Of a stretch of 64,000 nucleotides of DNA, positions 33,808-45,128 are shown in pieces. Under the pieces are notes generated by a model. It saw nothing but the letters and a program-made list of their open reading frames with translations. It searched no databases and was not told where the DNA came from. A program made the translations under genes and the position numbers. Source of the stretch: Platanthera guangdongensis (Eukaryota; Streptophyta; Magnoliopsida; Asparagales; Orchidaceae); contig CM077163.1 in assembly GCA_039583875.1 (NCBI GenBank), positions 236,398,646-236,462,645 of the forward strand, read 5' to 3'. The number at the start of each line of letters is the position of its first letter. Position 1 is the first letter of the stretch.

Positions 33808-34631
33808 ATCCTCCCCCGCTCAAAATCACTCAACACCGGTGAGTGGTCTAAGCAGTAACAGTGTAGCATGTCAGCATCAAGGCGCTCCAACTCCGCGGCG
33901 GGCACCCATGAGGTGTCATAGCCGGGGCGATTCTTCCAACCAACCAAGTAACGGAGAGCTCCGCCAGTAGTGGGAGCAAAGGGGAGAGCATCCAAAATTT
34001 GAGCTGGAACAAAGAGAATCTTTTGGAACCTGGGACAAGTATTAATAAGAAGCATAATATCACTTGAAACCCCTCTAGTAGGTGAGGGGGGCAACTCCAA
34101 GTTAAAAAAATGTTGGGGGCATGGAATCACTCTCTAACCCAATAGAATGGTAGTGAAGAGATGAAGAAGAGGGGGGAAGTAGCTCCCGTGGTGGTTCACG
34201 AAAGAGTGTAAGATCAGAAATATTAAACACGGTGTGTATACCCCAATCGGTAGGCAATTCAAGCACGTACGCGTTATCCCCCAACTTTTTTGAAATCTTA
34301 AGAGGTCTCGCGCCGGTTGACCAATTTCATTACGGAACCCGTGGGTAACCATTCGAGAATTGACTTAACCAGGATAAAATCTCCAACATCAAAAACTCGA
34401 GCCCGTTTGTGCACATTCGTGTGGAAGCAGTATGCAATGTATGTAGTGGGTAATCGATGGTAGATCTCATGGTGCAACACATGCAAGTGATGAGCAACGT
34501 CATTTGCAAATTGACTTGATTTATACATGAGAGGTAATGAGATCAAGCCAAACGACACACATGAATAGGAACCATACATGTCATTTCGAAAATACTCGTG
34601 GACCGAATGGTGAAAATTGGAGGGGCGTGTT
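33808..34631 (-). pseudogene. Chromovirus integrase C-terminus and chromodomain
   Basis: Minus-strand order: SSQFANDVAHHLHVLHHEIY and RARVFDVGDFILVKSILEWLP (the GPY/F-type C-terminal region of Ty3/gypsy integrase), NAYVLELPTDWGIHTVFNIS and DLTLFREP, then a short linker. The chromodomain follows, LRYLVGWKNRPGYDTSWVPA and ELERLDADMLHCY. Chromodomains at this position define chromoviruses and are thought to direct insertion to modified chromatin. Frames change near 34350 and 34110 and no polymerase remains. The upstream part was cut at 34632 by a copia-type LTR. The following polypurine tract and LTR fit. Confidence 0.85.
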
Positions 34632-36143
34632 TGTTGAAAATTTCATAAGCTGATCAACCGGTAGTTCTGATGTCAAACAAACACTTCCAGAGCTATCAAG
34701 CTAACCACTTGATCAAGCGGAAAGCGGGAACCTGACGCAGTAACATTCCAACCATAAACTGAGCTAAGTAATTAGAAAGAACATAGAGCAACCACAAATA
34801 TTATATTATCAACTATCAACTTTACAAGTCTAGGTATACATGACAAGACATGATTTCGCCAAGTACAATAGAGAATCATACAAGCAAACAAGAAACTTCA
34901 GGTCGGGCAGACTGCCCTAAAGACCGCCGAGTCCGCTGAGACCGCCAAGCCGCTGCTGCTGCACCACTGATCTACGGAGTCCATGGACTACCCATTATTC
35001 TACTGAGACGACTGTCCTGCAAGCCGCCGCCAAACTTAAATAACAGACCGCCTAGTCCACCTAGACCGGAGAACAAGTTATTGAACTTGAACTTCAATTG
35101 CTGGAGAGAAAACTGGCTAGCCGCAAAGTGCGACCTGCTGCAACCCGCTGATTGTAAACCACAAGCTCCACTGCTTCTTGACCGCAATCAGAACCAGACT
35201 GCTGGCTTCACAGTGCTAGATGCACAGCCTGCAAACAGAAACCAGCTAATTTTTCTCAATCCGCGCTGACTAGAAAACCGAGACCGCATCAATTAATCTG
35301 TGCTCAACTTACTGTTCATTCAATTACTGTAGAAGTGACGGGGTGTCCTATTTATAGGTGGGGTGATGAGTGTGGTCACCGCCATAGTGGATAGAATTAC
35401 CACCCAGCTCGTAGCTAGCACAACGTTGTCCACCGAGTCCGCAAGGACACAGCCGGACAACAACCATTCGTCAGGCACCAAGTCAGGAAGCCAGTCCGCT
35501 ACCTGGAGGACACCACACCAGCCCGCACGCTGCACAGCATGCAGACACAACAACAACCCATATACTGCACCAGCCCACACACAACACGCGGACACAACAC
35601 CAGCCCGCACAGCTCGTGAACACCGGCCCGCCACACGAGTTCACGACCAATAGGCAGAGATTGCCCGATCAACCAGCGGACACTGCGGACTCTGCGAATA
35701 CCCCGGACTTGTCACAGAATGTGACCAAGTCCAGAAACCCACCAAACACTTGGCGCGAGCTTGGCAGACAAGAAGCCAGATCGCTAGCTCCAGAGACAGC
35801 CCGCCATCATGAACGCGGTTATCACCAACCGCACCACCAGAGATCAAGGGCGTGGGCCAATGCCGATCTCTCGATCTCCAAACACAGTCCACCACAACGG
35901 ACTCTGTGAACTAAAACAAAGTCCGCCACATTCCCGCGGATACACCACCAATCAGCCCGGTTACTTTAGGAGAACAAGCCAACAATAGAACCACAAGCCG
36001 AGCTGACTGAACATCGCCACCAGGTCGCAAATAACCAGGCCGCCCAGACCGCATCATCAGCCAGGCCAGTCCACACCATCAGTCCGCCCAGGCCGCGCGC
36101 TCTGCCTGATCAACCCCCCACTTTCACTTCACAACTTTCAACA
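34632..36143 (-). repeat. LTR of the copia A group (minus), with 40 bp of internal sequence
   Basis: The plus-strand start is TGTTGAAAATTTC and the end is ACTTTCAACA (36143). It is followed by CTCTCCCTTG and then GAAGTGAGAAGTGATGATCA, the complement of the polypurine tract and last coding bases of element A. It is therefore a 1512-bp 3' LTR on the minus strand. TATTTATA at 35349-35356 is the TATA box in reverse. Beyond about 36183 the element is lost. It interrupts a chromovirus integrase. Repeated CCGCA/CAGCCCGCA units give spurious open frames at 35360-35900. Confidence 0.82.
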
Positions 36144-36183
36144 CTCTCCCTTGAAGTGAGAAGTGATGATCAAGCCCAGCAGT

Positions 36184-37362
36184 ACTCGTAGCCGTGTAAA
36201 TAGCACCTTCGACAACGGCTTGTAAATAGTCTCACATCGCTTGTTGTATTCTTTTCTTTCCCTCATCTTCTATAAATAGGGGGCATACATTTGTATTATT
36301 TACCTTTTGGAGCAATAAAATCTGTCTTTTTTTTAGCTCTTTTTACTGTCTACCCGACACGGGCGGGCTCGGCTGTGGTCGGCCTTCGTCGTGACCAACC
36401 TCGTAAAGTGCCGGTCGGCCTTGGCCGTGGCCACCCTCAAGGGGAGCGGCCGTTCCTAGGTCTCCCTGGCTGGGGGCGTGCTTGGCCGTCCACGCCAAGG
36501 CCATCCGCCCCCTCCCGGTCGCTCGCCGAGAAGGAGAGGGGCGACCGTCGCCTTGGCTGCCGGCCACGAGTCACCGTTTTTCGTGGGAGGGGCCCTCTCT
36601 AGGCCCGGGTGCAAGATCGCCAATTTCCAAAAGTAGCAATCTATGTGATCAAATTTGAGTGCTCATATTCGTCGGTCCGGCAGTTATTGGACAAAATTAT
36701 CGGACCACCCCGTGAAAATCTATAAATAGACTGGATTTCTACTTCATTTGGATTTTTCCCGATTTCCTTAACCCTTTCTTTGTTCTCTCTCTCCACACTC
36801 CCTCTCCTTTCTCTCTCTACAGGACTTCCATCTAAGATCGCTTTGAAGGAACTCTACCAAGGGCTATTCATTGGAACGAAATCTGCCTTGAGACAAGACG
36901 AGCACAGGGAATCACACAGACCCGCGTTCGTCTCACACATTCCCTCGTCGTCAAGGCACGAAAGTCAGCAACGAGTTCATACATCACCATCACGTCAGAT
37001 CCGTCGAGACAACCAAGTTTGCCCACTCCCCTATGAGCAAATGGAGCGAGATCGCCAGAAGAAGCATGGAAGCCTGCCACTCCCAGAACTTTTCTCCTAT
37101 CATCTCTCTAAGTGTAACGAGCAGCAGTCCATCACCGTCACCTTCACTCGAAAAGCCCTGTAATAAATTCAGAAATCGTGGAAGTTTGGTCGGCATCGAA
37201 CCGACCGCATGATTTTTCACCTCGATTGCGGATTTTCCACGTAATCAATTCTCTCTCTCACACAATCCTGTGAAACTTTGACTGTTTGCACGCTTGACCG
37301 CTCGACACACTAAGACGATTCAGAAGGTCTGATCTATCAAAAGTCTCGAGCGATCCACAACA
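36184..37362 (+). repeat. Gypsy-type LTR-like region (plus), start unresolved
   Basis: It contains two TATA-like sites, CTATAAATAGGGGG near 36270 and CTATAAATAGACTGG near 36719, and a CT-rich leader (36775-36820). The U5 carries GCGGATTTTCCACGTAATCA and ends CCACAACA at 37362, parallel to the LTR end at 55945. No primer site follows and no partner LTR was found, so this may be one solo LTR or two overlapping ones. GC-rich middle (36350-36610). Confidence 0.5.
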
Positions 37363-38509
37363 TTTTGAATAAGTTAAAAATCCAAAGCATTTTTTATGTT
37401 CATTTAAATTTTTTTTTATTGTTGCACCACAATTACAAAATTCATAAATCCGCCGAAAAAATTATTAAAGGATAATTATATAATAATGACGAATCTACCG
37501 AACACAAGAATTATATTATTTTATAATTTGAGTTTGTGTGATTGGTCGCTAATCAATTTGCTCTCTATTGAGTATTCATCCAATCCAGTGTCTATTCTGT
37601 AGTTATAAATGTGTGTAAATTAGCATTGACTTCTAATAAATTAGCATCCAATAATTTAATCATAAATAAAAATTTTTACATATTTACAATCCCTACCAAA
37701 GAAAGTGTGTGGGTGGGTTAACCCATAATATCTGTATTTTTTTTATTTAAATAAAATTATTAAATTTTACTCCATCATTTAATTAGTTACACACTTATCC
37801 AATTTGATAACATATATACTTTATAACTATTAAATTAAATTTCTATTTGTTGTTAGTCATTTAGTACTGTGCTTATCCTATGTGGATGTACTCCTTGGAA
37901 TATATAAATACTATTTTCACTGTGAAGCGTGTGATTCAACCGGTTCTAGAAACCAATGCAGCCCGTTTTTTTTCAATAACTATTAACTATATACATACTA
38001 TATCGCATACACACACTAGTGACAGTGCACGGGAACCTCCATGTCTTATGAGTCAGTTTCCCGGCTAGGACATTGTCCTGTGCGACACTCCACCGCTCGC
38101 AAACCCCCGTTTAATGTGCTCCGCGCGTTGCTCGATTTTGTCATGTGCATGGGAGTTTGCGAGCGGGTGGTGCGCCGTTGTGCCATAGCAGTGTTGTGAC
38201 ATGGGTATTGTCACACTGGGCACTGGGGGACCCGGGCATTCTTACCGTTAATCATTTGTGAAAGTTGAAGGGGTGCTTTGGCAAACCAATTGAGATATTG
38301 TCGTGTGACTTTGAGGTTCCATGTTCGTGTTCTGGAAGCAGCCGTTTGCAATAATGCAGAGTAAGAGTTGTCTATATTTCAGCCTTGTACTGGGATCCAT
38401 AGCCAAACTCACGGAGCCGATATGCTTTGTGCACTAGACTGTACTTTTTATTATTTGTGAAAGTTGTAATAAAACAAATAAGAAAATAAAGTTAAATATG
38501 ATATATAGT
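37363..38509. other. AT-rich spacer, nothing recognised
   Basis: No gene, clear terminal repeats or tandem array seen. Several short frames are random. Around 38050-38400 the composition is less AT-rich but no similarity is recognised. Confidence 0.45.
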
Positions 38510-39573
38510 TGTTGCGGGTAGTTTGGTTTTTCTCCGGTCCAGAGAATAGACCGTCTTAGCTCGGAATCGGACCGGGCGCGCAAACAGTAAAAGAAAAAAA
38601 TAGCAAATGACAAAAACGTTTTTTGACGTGGATAACCCGGAAAGAGTGAAAACCACGTGGTTGGATTTGTGTCAATCCAAAATCCACTATTTCTTTGGAG
38701 GTTATAAGAGTTTGAGCTGATTTCTAGGAGGGTGACAGACCACCTCTCCGTTTCAAATATAAGTTGTGAAAATGATGAAAAAAAAACTAAGTCCCCGGAG
38801 CCTTGATGGAAGCGCTCTGCCCGGGAAAATGGCCAAGTCCACGGAACCTCGGTGGAAGAGTTCCGACTAGGAGAAATCTCTATGTTCACATAGCCTTGAT
38901 GGTAGCGCTCCCACTGAAGAGGAGCCTTGGTGGGAGCGCTCTCACCGAGACGAACGTTGTGTCATGGAAGCTTGATGGAACCTTTACGCTAGAAGGGGAG
39001 TGGAGCGACTTCCCGAGCGAAGGATCGGTCTAATTCCATGAATTCGCTAGAAAATCTTAGAGCTCTTTCTAGCATGTGGATTTGCTTGCCTTCGAATGAA
39101 AGCATGAAGACATTTTTATAGTTTTCTGGAGGGATACGTCGGTAATTGCGTTGGGGCGGAATATGTTCCGACGAATTGTGTTGCACCGTTTCGGTCACAT
39201 GGATTACCAAAATTATTGAAATGATAAAAGTGCCCCCCCCCCCCGGACGGCCGGGCAGGGCTCCCGATGGCGGTGGCGGCCAGTGGAGGTCAAAGGCGGA
39301 GGTGACGGGGGCCGCCGGCGGGGAGCGCAGCAGGTGCGGGGCGCGCACGGGCAAGCCTCGCATGCATCCACGGGCTAGTCGTGAACGCGCGGGGGCTCTG
39401 CCTGCGAGTGTGCGCGGGTTTTGCCCTCCGCTCGAGTGTTTTTGAGCCTTAGGAGAATGCGGCTTGTCACTCGCATCTTGTCCGGTCGGATTGGCTTTCC
39501 TCACACGTCCTTGGTTCGAGTCATTCTGGTTTGGCTTAAAAATTTCAGGGGGAATCCCATCAAGAATATACAG
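38510..39573 (-). repeat. Gypsy-type LTR of the ACGTGGA family (minus)
   Basis: It begins TGTTGCGGGTAG and parallels the LTR at 23402 (CTTAGCTCGGAATCGGACC, TTTTTTGACGTGGA). From 38788 to 38960 it carries four or five copies of the AAGTCC...GGAACCTNGGTGGAAGCGCTC unit seen at 23728. A TATA-like TTTTTATAG (minus) lies near 39113, and a C run at 39232-39244. The right end is uncertain: ACA at 39573 is followed by GTAGT, four of five bases of the left flank ATAGT. Confidence 0.55.
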
Positions 39574-39663
39574 TAGTGATTAAGGTAGGATTTTAGCGGA
39601 GCTACAACATTGCAAATTTAAATTAAAAAAATTATTTTAAATGTCAAAATTGGTGGTGCTAAC

Positions 39664-40115
39664 CAAGCTTTTAAAAACCGGACCGGACCGGACCGACCGG
39701 TCCGACCGGGCACCTATCCGGTCCGGTCCATGTACAAGAACCGGACTATTCATGAACCTCCCGAAAACCGGATAACCGGGCGGGTCAACCGGAAACCCGG
39801 GAACCGTGGCCGGTTCCCCGAAACCGGGTGGGCAAAAATTCGGGCTGGCAAGATTCGAACCAAACACCTAAGAGATATTTCCAAAGGCTCATTCCACCAC
39901 ACCAAGGTATCTATGTTAAAAATACATGAACTATATTATGTATATAATATATCTAATCATATTTATTATTAAATAACATCAAACATTTTTATTTTCTAAT
40001 ATTGTTATATATATAACTGACAAACGGTTCGACCCCGGTCCGATCGGTTGTACCGGTCGGAACTTGAACCTTTGAACTCACCGGTTCGATCTCCGGTCCG
40101 GTTCTCAAAATCTTG
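39664..40115. mobile_element. Non-autonomous hAT-like element with ACCGG arrays
   Basis: Flanks GTGCTAAC (39656-39663) and ATGCTAAC (40116-40123) differ at one of eight bases, as expected for an aged hAT duplication. The terminal inverted repeats are CAAGCTTTTAAAAACCGGAC and the complement of GTCCGGTTCTCAAAATCTTG. Subterminal regions are dense in CCGGTCCGGT/ACCGGACCGG. The element is 452 bp, non-coding, with an AT-rich centre. Confidence 0.82.
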
Positions 40116-40170
40116 ATGCTAACAACGAAAGTTGGCATTAATGTTCATCATGGCGGCCACGACGTGAGGT

Positions 40171-40694
40171 CAATTTGCATCAAGAAATCTCTGAGAAGCA
40201 TATTGATCAACCCACTTGGCTATGCACGCTCTCCCTAACAGGCTTATGAGGTCCATTTGCTCGAACAAAAATCTTGTTGAATCCATGCGTCCCGCTTTCG
40301 CATACCCGTCAATCATTGATGTAAAAGAAATCTCATTCCTCTCCGGCATTTCTTCGAATAGCTTCCTCGCGTTCGCTAAATCCCCTGCCTTTACATACCC
40401 GTCGATCATGACATTCCAAGTAATCAAATGCCTCTCAGGCATTTTGTCAAACAGAATACGAGCAGTGACCGGATCGCAAGAACTGTAATACACAATAATC
40501 ATGGCGGTTAAGAAGGCATTGTTCCTGTTTCACATCGTGTCAAACAACCTCCGCGCGGCATCAACATGACCGCATTTCCAATAGAAGTTGACGAGGGCGG
40601 TGCCGGAAACAGCCAAAGAGGCAGCAACGTCTTGGTCGGCAGCGGCGGCGGTTTGGACGATGGAAGAGGCAGCAGCTTGAGAGGAGGACACCAT
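40171..40694 (-). pseudogene. Pentatricopeptide-repeat (PPR) protein gene fragment
   Basis: The only cellular-gene similarity in the window. From a possible ATG at 40694 on the minus strand the frame reads through TALVNFYWKCGHVDAARRLF, a TGA near 40530, then DPVTARILFDKMPERHLITW, NVMIDGYVKAGDLANARKLF and SFTSMIDGYAKAGRMD. These are consecutive PPR helices of the PLS type, about four repeats. PPR proteins bind organelle RNA for editing, splicing or stability. The fragment breaks off near 40200 and lacks any E or DYW end. With a stop and truncation it is probably a pseudogene or a piece captured by a transposon. Confidence 0.85.
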
Positions 40695-40699
40695 TCGCA

Positions 40700-41092
40700 T
40701 GAACCGCCTATCTCCTGCTTTGGGTGTAAAGAAAGGAGGAAATCCAAAAATGACCTAATATTTTTTGCTATTGGGGTGCACATAGCGAAATGTGATGTGC
40801 ACAAAACCAAATTTTTTTTTTGCTCTTTGATCAATGTAAAAACAAAAAAATATCGAATTTGAAGAATAATCGAACAGTGGACGTTTACAAATTATTGGCA
40901 TTAAATAAAATTTTGCCGGTTATAAAACTTACACCGCCTTTTATGATTACATCTATATTTATATTATTTTATTAAAAAGGGCAAAATATTCAAACTTTAG
41001 GTTTTTATATTTTTTTTATTACAAAAAATTTAGACTCATAAATTTACAAATCTCTATACATGAAAAAAACGATTGATGGATGAAGTATAGCG
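40700..41092. other. AT-rich spacer, nothing recognised
   Basis: Sequence between the PPR fragment and the hairpin-bearing element. No gene or repeat structure supported. Confidence 0.45.
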
Positions 41093-41100
41093 TTCGCAGG

Positions 41101-41871
41101 CATTCTTGTCTCGGCGTCAAGGCGAACCAAGGCGAGCGCTGGGCGCCTTGACGCTTAGGCGTCATGGCGGACGCCTAGGCGACACTAAGGCGAGCAAGTC
41201 GCAAGGCGCCATTTTTTTTTTTAAAAAAACCAGCCTATCGACTGCGGTTATTATAATAACCGCAGTCTATACTATAGACTGCGGTTATTAAAATAACCGC
41301 AGTGTATAGTATACATGCTATATACTGCGGTTGTATAATACCCGCAGTGTATAGTATACATGCTATAGACTGCGGTTTTCTAATAACCGTAGTTTATAGT
41401 ACACATAATATAGACTGCGGTGTTATACTAACCGCAGTTTATAGTATACATGTTCTAGACTGCGGTTGTTTAATAACCGCAGTATATGTGATATATACTG
41501 CGGTTAATAGAATAACCGCAATTTATATCTATTGACTATCGACTGCGGTTATTCGAATAACCGCAGTCGATAGTCATATATAGACAGCGGTTACAAAATA
41601 ACCGCAGTCTATAGTATGCCTGCCGCAGTCTGTTCTACACCCTACACTGCGGTTATTGTACAAACCGCAGTCGATGCTCTGGTTCATGGGATAAACTGCG
41701 GTTTTAAAATAACCGCAGTATATTCTCGGTTTCATAAAATAGACTGCGGTTGATATATAAACCGCAGTCTATTCCCATATTTTTTGTAAAAAAAAAAGGC
41801 GCCAAACGCCTTGTTTACAATTGGGCGCCGTGACGCCTAGGCGACGCCTAGGCGACGGCATGACAAGAATG
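41101..41871. mobile_element. hAT-like non-autonomous element carrying a twelve-hairpin array
   Basis: Ends CATTCTTGTC and GACAAGAATG are perfect 10-bp inverted repeats. Flanks TTCGCAGG (41093-41100) and TTCGAAGG (41872-41879) match at seven of eight bases, a hAT-sized duplication. Subterminal zones (41110-41212 and 41798-41860) are packed with GGCGCC, CCTAGGCG and GGCGTC motifs in both orientations. Between them lies a 540-bp array of hairpins. No coding capacity. Confidence 0.8.
41239..41776. repeat. Twelve hairpins of the ACTGCGGTT...AACCGCAGT type
   Basis: Each unit is an inverted repeat with arms (G)ACTGCGGTT(ATT) and (AAT)AACCGCAGT(C) around a 2-9 base centre. Centres differ (TATA, AAA, CGA, TGTAC, GATATAT and so on). 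Units recur about every 40-50 bp, and the linkers (CTATACTATAG, TATAGTATACATGCTATA) are themselves partly self-complementary. Transcribed from either strand the whole block would fold into a string of stems. Confidence 0.93.
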
Positions 41872-41879
41872 TTCGAAGG

Positions 41880-42270
41880 TTTGCGAGTGGCGTGAGTCCC
41901 ATCATGTCGTGACAATGTCATGACCGGAGTACTGTTACGTGGGGCATTGAGGGCTTGCCCCATGCACTAACATGATCGAGGTAATGTTGAGGTTGGCCAT
42001 ATGGGCGAAGCCCCGTCCTACTACTCAGTTATATATTAGTAATTTCCCTTTTATAATGACTAATAAAAAATAAATGTATCATTTCAAAACCTCATAAATA
42101 TTTTGTGTTTTTAAGCTCCTTTGTGAGGGGAGCCTATGGCTTGCCGGGCCGCGTTTTAAAAATGAATTACAATTGAGACCTGGTCCAAAGATTTAGTAAA
42201 AGCCATAACTTTGTGGGCTTAAATTAATAGCCCTTTTAAGCTTTGCTCGGGCAATAAATTAAGACGATTG
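41880..42270. other. Spacer, nothing recognised
   Basis: AT-rich sequence between the hairpin element and the fold-back element. No gene supported. Confidence 0.4.
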
Positions 42271-42682
42271 TTAACCGAAATCCGTTATTGATTAGTCGCA
42301 TCCCAAAATTTCATAACTTTTCACGTTTTTTTGAAATACGCCTTGTACATGTAATTTTAGGAAAAGTGCTCAACACGAAAGTTGTAGATCTCTAGTTGTA
42401 GATCTCGACGAGATCTACAACTTTCGTGTTGAGCACTTTTCCTAAAAATGTATGTACAATGCGTACTTTGAAAATATGCTCAGGTTCCACGTCTTTCAGA
42501 AATACATCTTGTACATTCAATTTCAAGAAAAGTGTTCAACACGAAAGTTATAGATCTCGTCGAGAACTATAACTTTCGTGTTGAACACTTTTCCTGAAAA
42601 TGCATGTAAAAAACGTATTCGAAAAAGCACGAAAAATTAGCATAATTTGAGGTATGACTATCCAATAACGGGTTGCGGTTAA
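42271..42682. mobile_element. Fold-back element with two nested hairpins
   Basis: The outer arms TTAACCGAAATCCGTTATTG and CCAATAACGGGTTGCGGTTAA are inverted relative to each other. Inside are two strong hairpins in tandem: 42358-42447 (arms GGAAAAGTGCTCAACACGAA and its complement) and 42520-42600 (arms AAAGTGTTCAACACGAAAGT and its complement). A third copy of the spacer GTACAT...AAATACG separates them. The core GAAAGTTGTAGATCTC is shared with the long inverted repeat at 31.9-32.2 kb. No coding region. No clear target duplication. Confidence 0.8.
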
Positions 42683-42690
42683 TAATGATC

Positions 42691-42778
42691 ATTAATTAAT
42701 ACAGCCCAAAATAACTTCATTGGAGTGGAAGCCTATTAATTAATACAGCCCAAAATAACTTCATTGGAGTGGAAGCCT
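42691..42778 (+). repeat. Perfect 44-bp tandem duplication
   Basis: ATTAATTAATACAGCCCAAA...GGAAGCCT occurs twice back to back (42691-42734 and 42735-42778) without a mismatch, so it is recent. Confidence 0.97.
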
Positions 42779-42966
42779 AGTGTGGGATGTGTAAAGAGTG
42801 CGGAGAAAACAGTGCAGCAAGGGAGGAATACATATGAGGTATGAAGGAAAAAGTAAGAGGGGAGAAAGACAAATTTGTTTGAACTTTTGCCCTGTATCCA
42901 AATTTTGTATGTGCGATCAATTTAGGGAATCAAAACGATAAATTAGGAGATCGAAATGATCTCGTA

Positions 42967-43030
42967 GGAGATGGAAAACATGTTTCTCATTTTTGGGTTT
43001 TGGAGATGGAAAACATGTTTCTCATTTTTC
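42967..43030 (+). repeat. 35-bp tandem duplication
   Basis: GGAGATGGAAAACATGTTTC plus TCATTTTT is repeated at 42967 and 43002. The surrounding 42780-43630 holds no recognised gene. Confidence 0.9.
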
Positions 43031-43708
43031 GTTTTCACGCTGATAGGAAGGTAAGAGATGACTAGAATATATTATAAATTTATCCTATTTTTAAAATAAA
43101 TAAGAGATGGCTTAAATATTACAACTATTTTAAAAATATCAAAGAGATGATCTGAATATCTCTGTTATTAGTGTGAAACGAAAAGAAGATACATTTTCCG
43201 CGTGTCCGGATTTTGTGAGCCCCGAATAAAAATATATGTATTGGAGTCGGACCAAAATATATCTAAGAACTACCCTAAACCTTTTCCCGGGAATTTTACC
43301 TTGCTTTGGGGTTTTCCAGTATATACCTTTGTGTTTAACTGTGATTGATTTTTTCTTATAGTTTTCACTGACGATTTTTTCATGTATCTCAGCTCATATT
43401 CTCACAAGCAATAAAATTTGTTGGAACGTGTCTCTCACAACAAAATATATAGACCAAACTGTGCAACAAATAGAGATGTCCTGACATAAGTTAAGCCCTA
43501 CCAAAAAGGCTAGTCGGAATCCCCTTTCAAAGAGGGCTTAGGCCCAACCTAAGCTTGCTATTAAGAAAGCGCGGGCCCAACATGCCAATTTCCGGTTTAT
43601 GCAAGGGCCTTCGGCCCGAGGGGCATTCGGTGGGGGAGTAACATTTGTCGTGGGGGCGACATTTGTCGTGGTGACGACATTTGCTGTGGGGGCGGCATTT
43701 GTCGTGAG

Positions 43709-45128
43709 CACGTGCGGAACTACAGTCGGGCACTGTAGGGCACGTGCCTGACCGATATTTCCACCTACATCCCGTCATCCCCCATCCATTCCCGATCCCG
43801 GCTCCGGAATCCGCCCAGGTCTTCTTCTCCCTCGTCTGCGATCCGCCTAGGTCTTCTTCTCCCTCGGCTGATCCGTCCCGATCGCGGCTCCGCCTACCCG
43901 CCTAGGTGACTTCTTCTTCTTCAGTCCAAATTTCTGGACTGAAGAAGTCCATATTCCTGGAGTTCTTCAGTCCAGATTTCTGTGAAGTGTTGATTTGGAC
44001 GCACCATTGTGCATTTGTGTTAATATTCGAGCATTTTAATGTTAGGTACACACCATTGTGTTGCTGGAATCCATCGTGAAGGGTTGATTTGGAGCTCAAA
44101 TCGTCTTGTGTTGCTAGAACACACCATTGATAATTACTCTTGTTCCCTGATTTTATGTTTTAGTTTGCTTAGGAGGGCCACCCGCCTTCAATTGGACGCA
44201 GTGTGTGTCTCCCTCGGTTCATTGCGAACCTCCGGGTCGATTGTGTCCGTCCCCGACTTATTTTTTGCATTAGTAATCCGACATGCGAGTCTGGATTTAG
44301 ACATGTTGTGTGAAGCCTACCCGTGGCGGTAAGCCCGGATCGGTGATGTTTGTGATGTGCATATCGATTAGTTTTAGTCGCGCTAACGGGAATGTCCCGT
44401 CAATTTTATGCAGCGTTTTAGTTAGTGCAATGGAAATTTTTTTTTCTAAAAAAGGAGCATGTCAAAGTTCGTTAGATTCTCAGGAGTTAGTTGCAATTGG
44501 TAAAAGAAGCTGCATAGACGAGTTCAAAATTGAAGATCTACCTTCAGACCCGGGCTTAAGACTTCCTATTAACTCCTACGATGCAAACATTCAATAGTCT
44601 ATACGAAGATATTATTTGCAAAATGATCCTTGTCAACCTCATCTAGAAAGTTTTCCCCAAATAAAAATCGGAAACAAAGCTTGACGTTTTTAGATTGTTG
44701 AAGTTGACTTGCCTCTTACTAGTTGCTACAGCTACTGTTGAAAGAAAGTTTTCTGCAATGAAGATCATAAAAAATCGGTTGCGAAATAGAATGAGGGATG
44801 AATGGATGAATGATTGCTTGGTTGCTTACATTGAAAAAGAAGTTGTCGATACTATTACAACAGAAACTATTATTTCACGTTTTCAGAGCATGTGTCAACG
44901 AAAAGTATCTTGTTGAATTGTAAGTTTTTCAGATCTTAACCTTTTTTTGTAATTTTGTGTTCATTTTTTGATTATAATATTGTGTTCAATATTTTCCTTA
45001 CAAAAATATATCTGAAAAAAAAATTCGGGGACGCTGCCCCCCGAACCCCCGCTCAGGGTGCGCTGCCCCCCGAATTGACAGTGCCTAGATTGTGCCCGTG
45101 CAACTTCAAAATCCTAGTTTCGCCACTG
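43709..45128 (+). mobile_element. Internally deleted hAT transposon inserted in the minisatellite
   Basis: It is flanked by a perfect 8-bp duplication, GTCGTGAG at 43701-43708 and 45129-45136. The left end CACGTGCGGAACTAC and the right end (complement CAGTGGCGAAACTAG) form imperfect inverted repeats. CAGTGGCG-like ends are usual for hAT elements. A transposase remnant lies at 44430-44919. The stretch 44213-44348 resembles part of the gypsy solo LTR at 60.0-60.16 kb. Near the right end CCCCCCGAA(CC) repeats twice (45040-45075). Confidence 0.9.
44430..44919 (+). pseudogene. hAT transposase (TTF/ZMYM1-like), internally deleted
   Basis: From ATG 44430 the N-terminal region shows IEDLPSDPGLRLPINSYDAN and, after a TAG near 44597, RRYYLQNDPCQPHLESFPQ and IKIGNK. 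This is the TTF-type zinc-finger region that starts this class of hAT transposase. The sequence then passes directly to the C-terminal dimerisation helix, LVATATVERKFSAMKIIKNR and CLVAYIEKEV, ending TGA at 44914-44916. Roughly 500 residues, including the RNase H-like catalytic core, are missing. The element could move only with a transposase supplied elsewhere. Confidence 0.85.

Noticed and set aside
35363..35909. Thr/His/Pro-rich frames
   Set aside because: They lie inside the minus-strand copia A-type LTR and reflect its short GCGGACT-type repeats.
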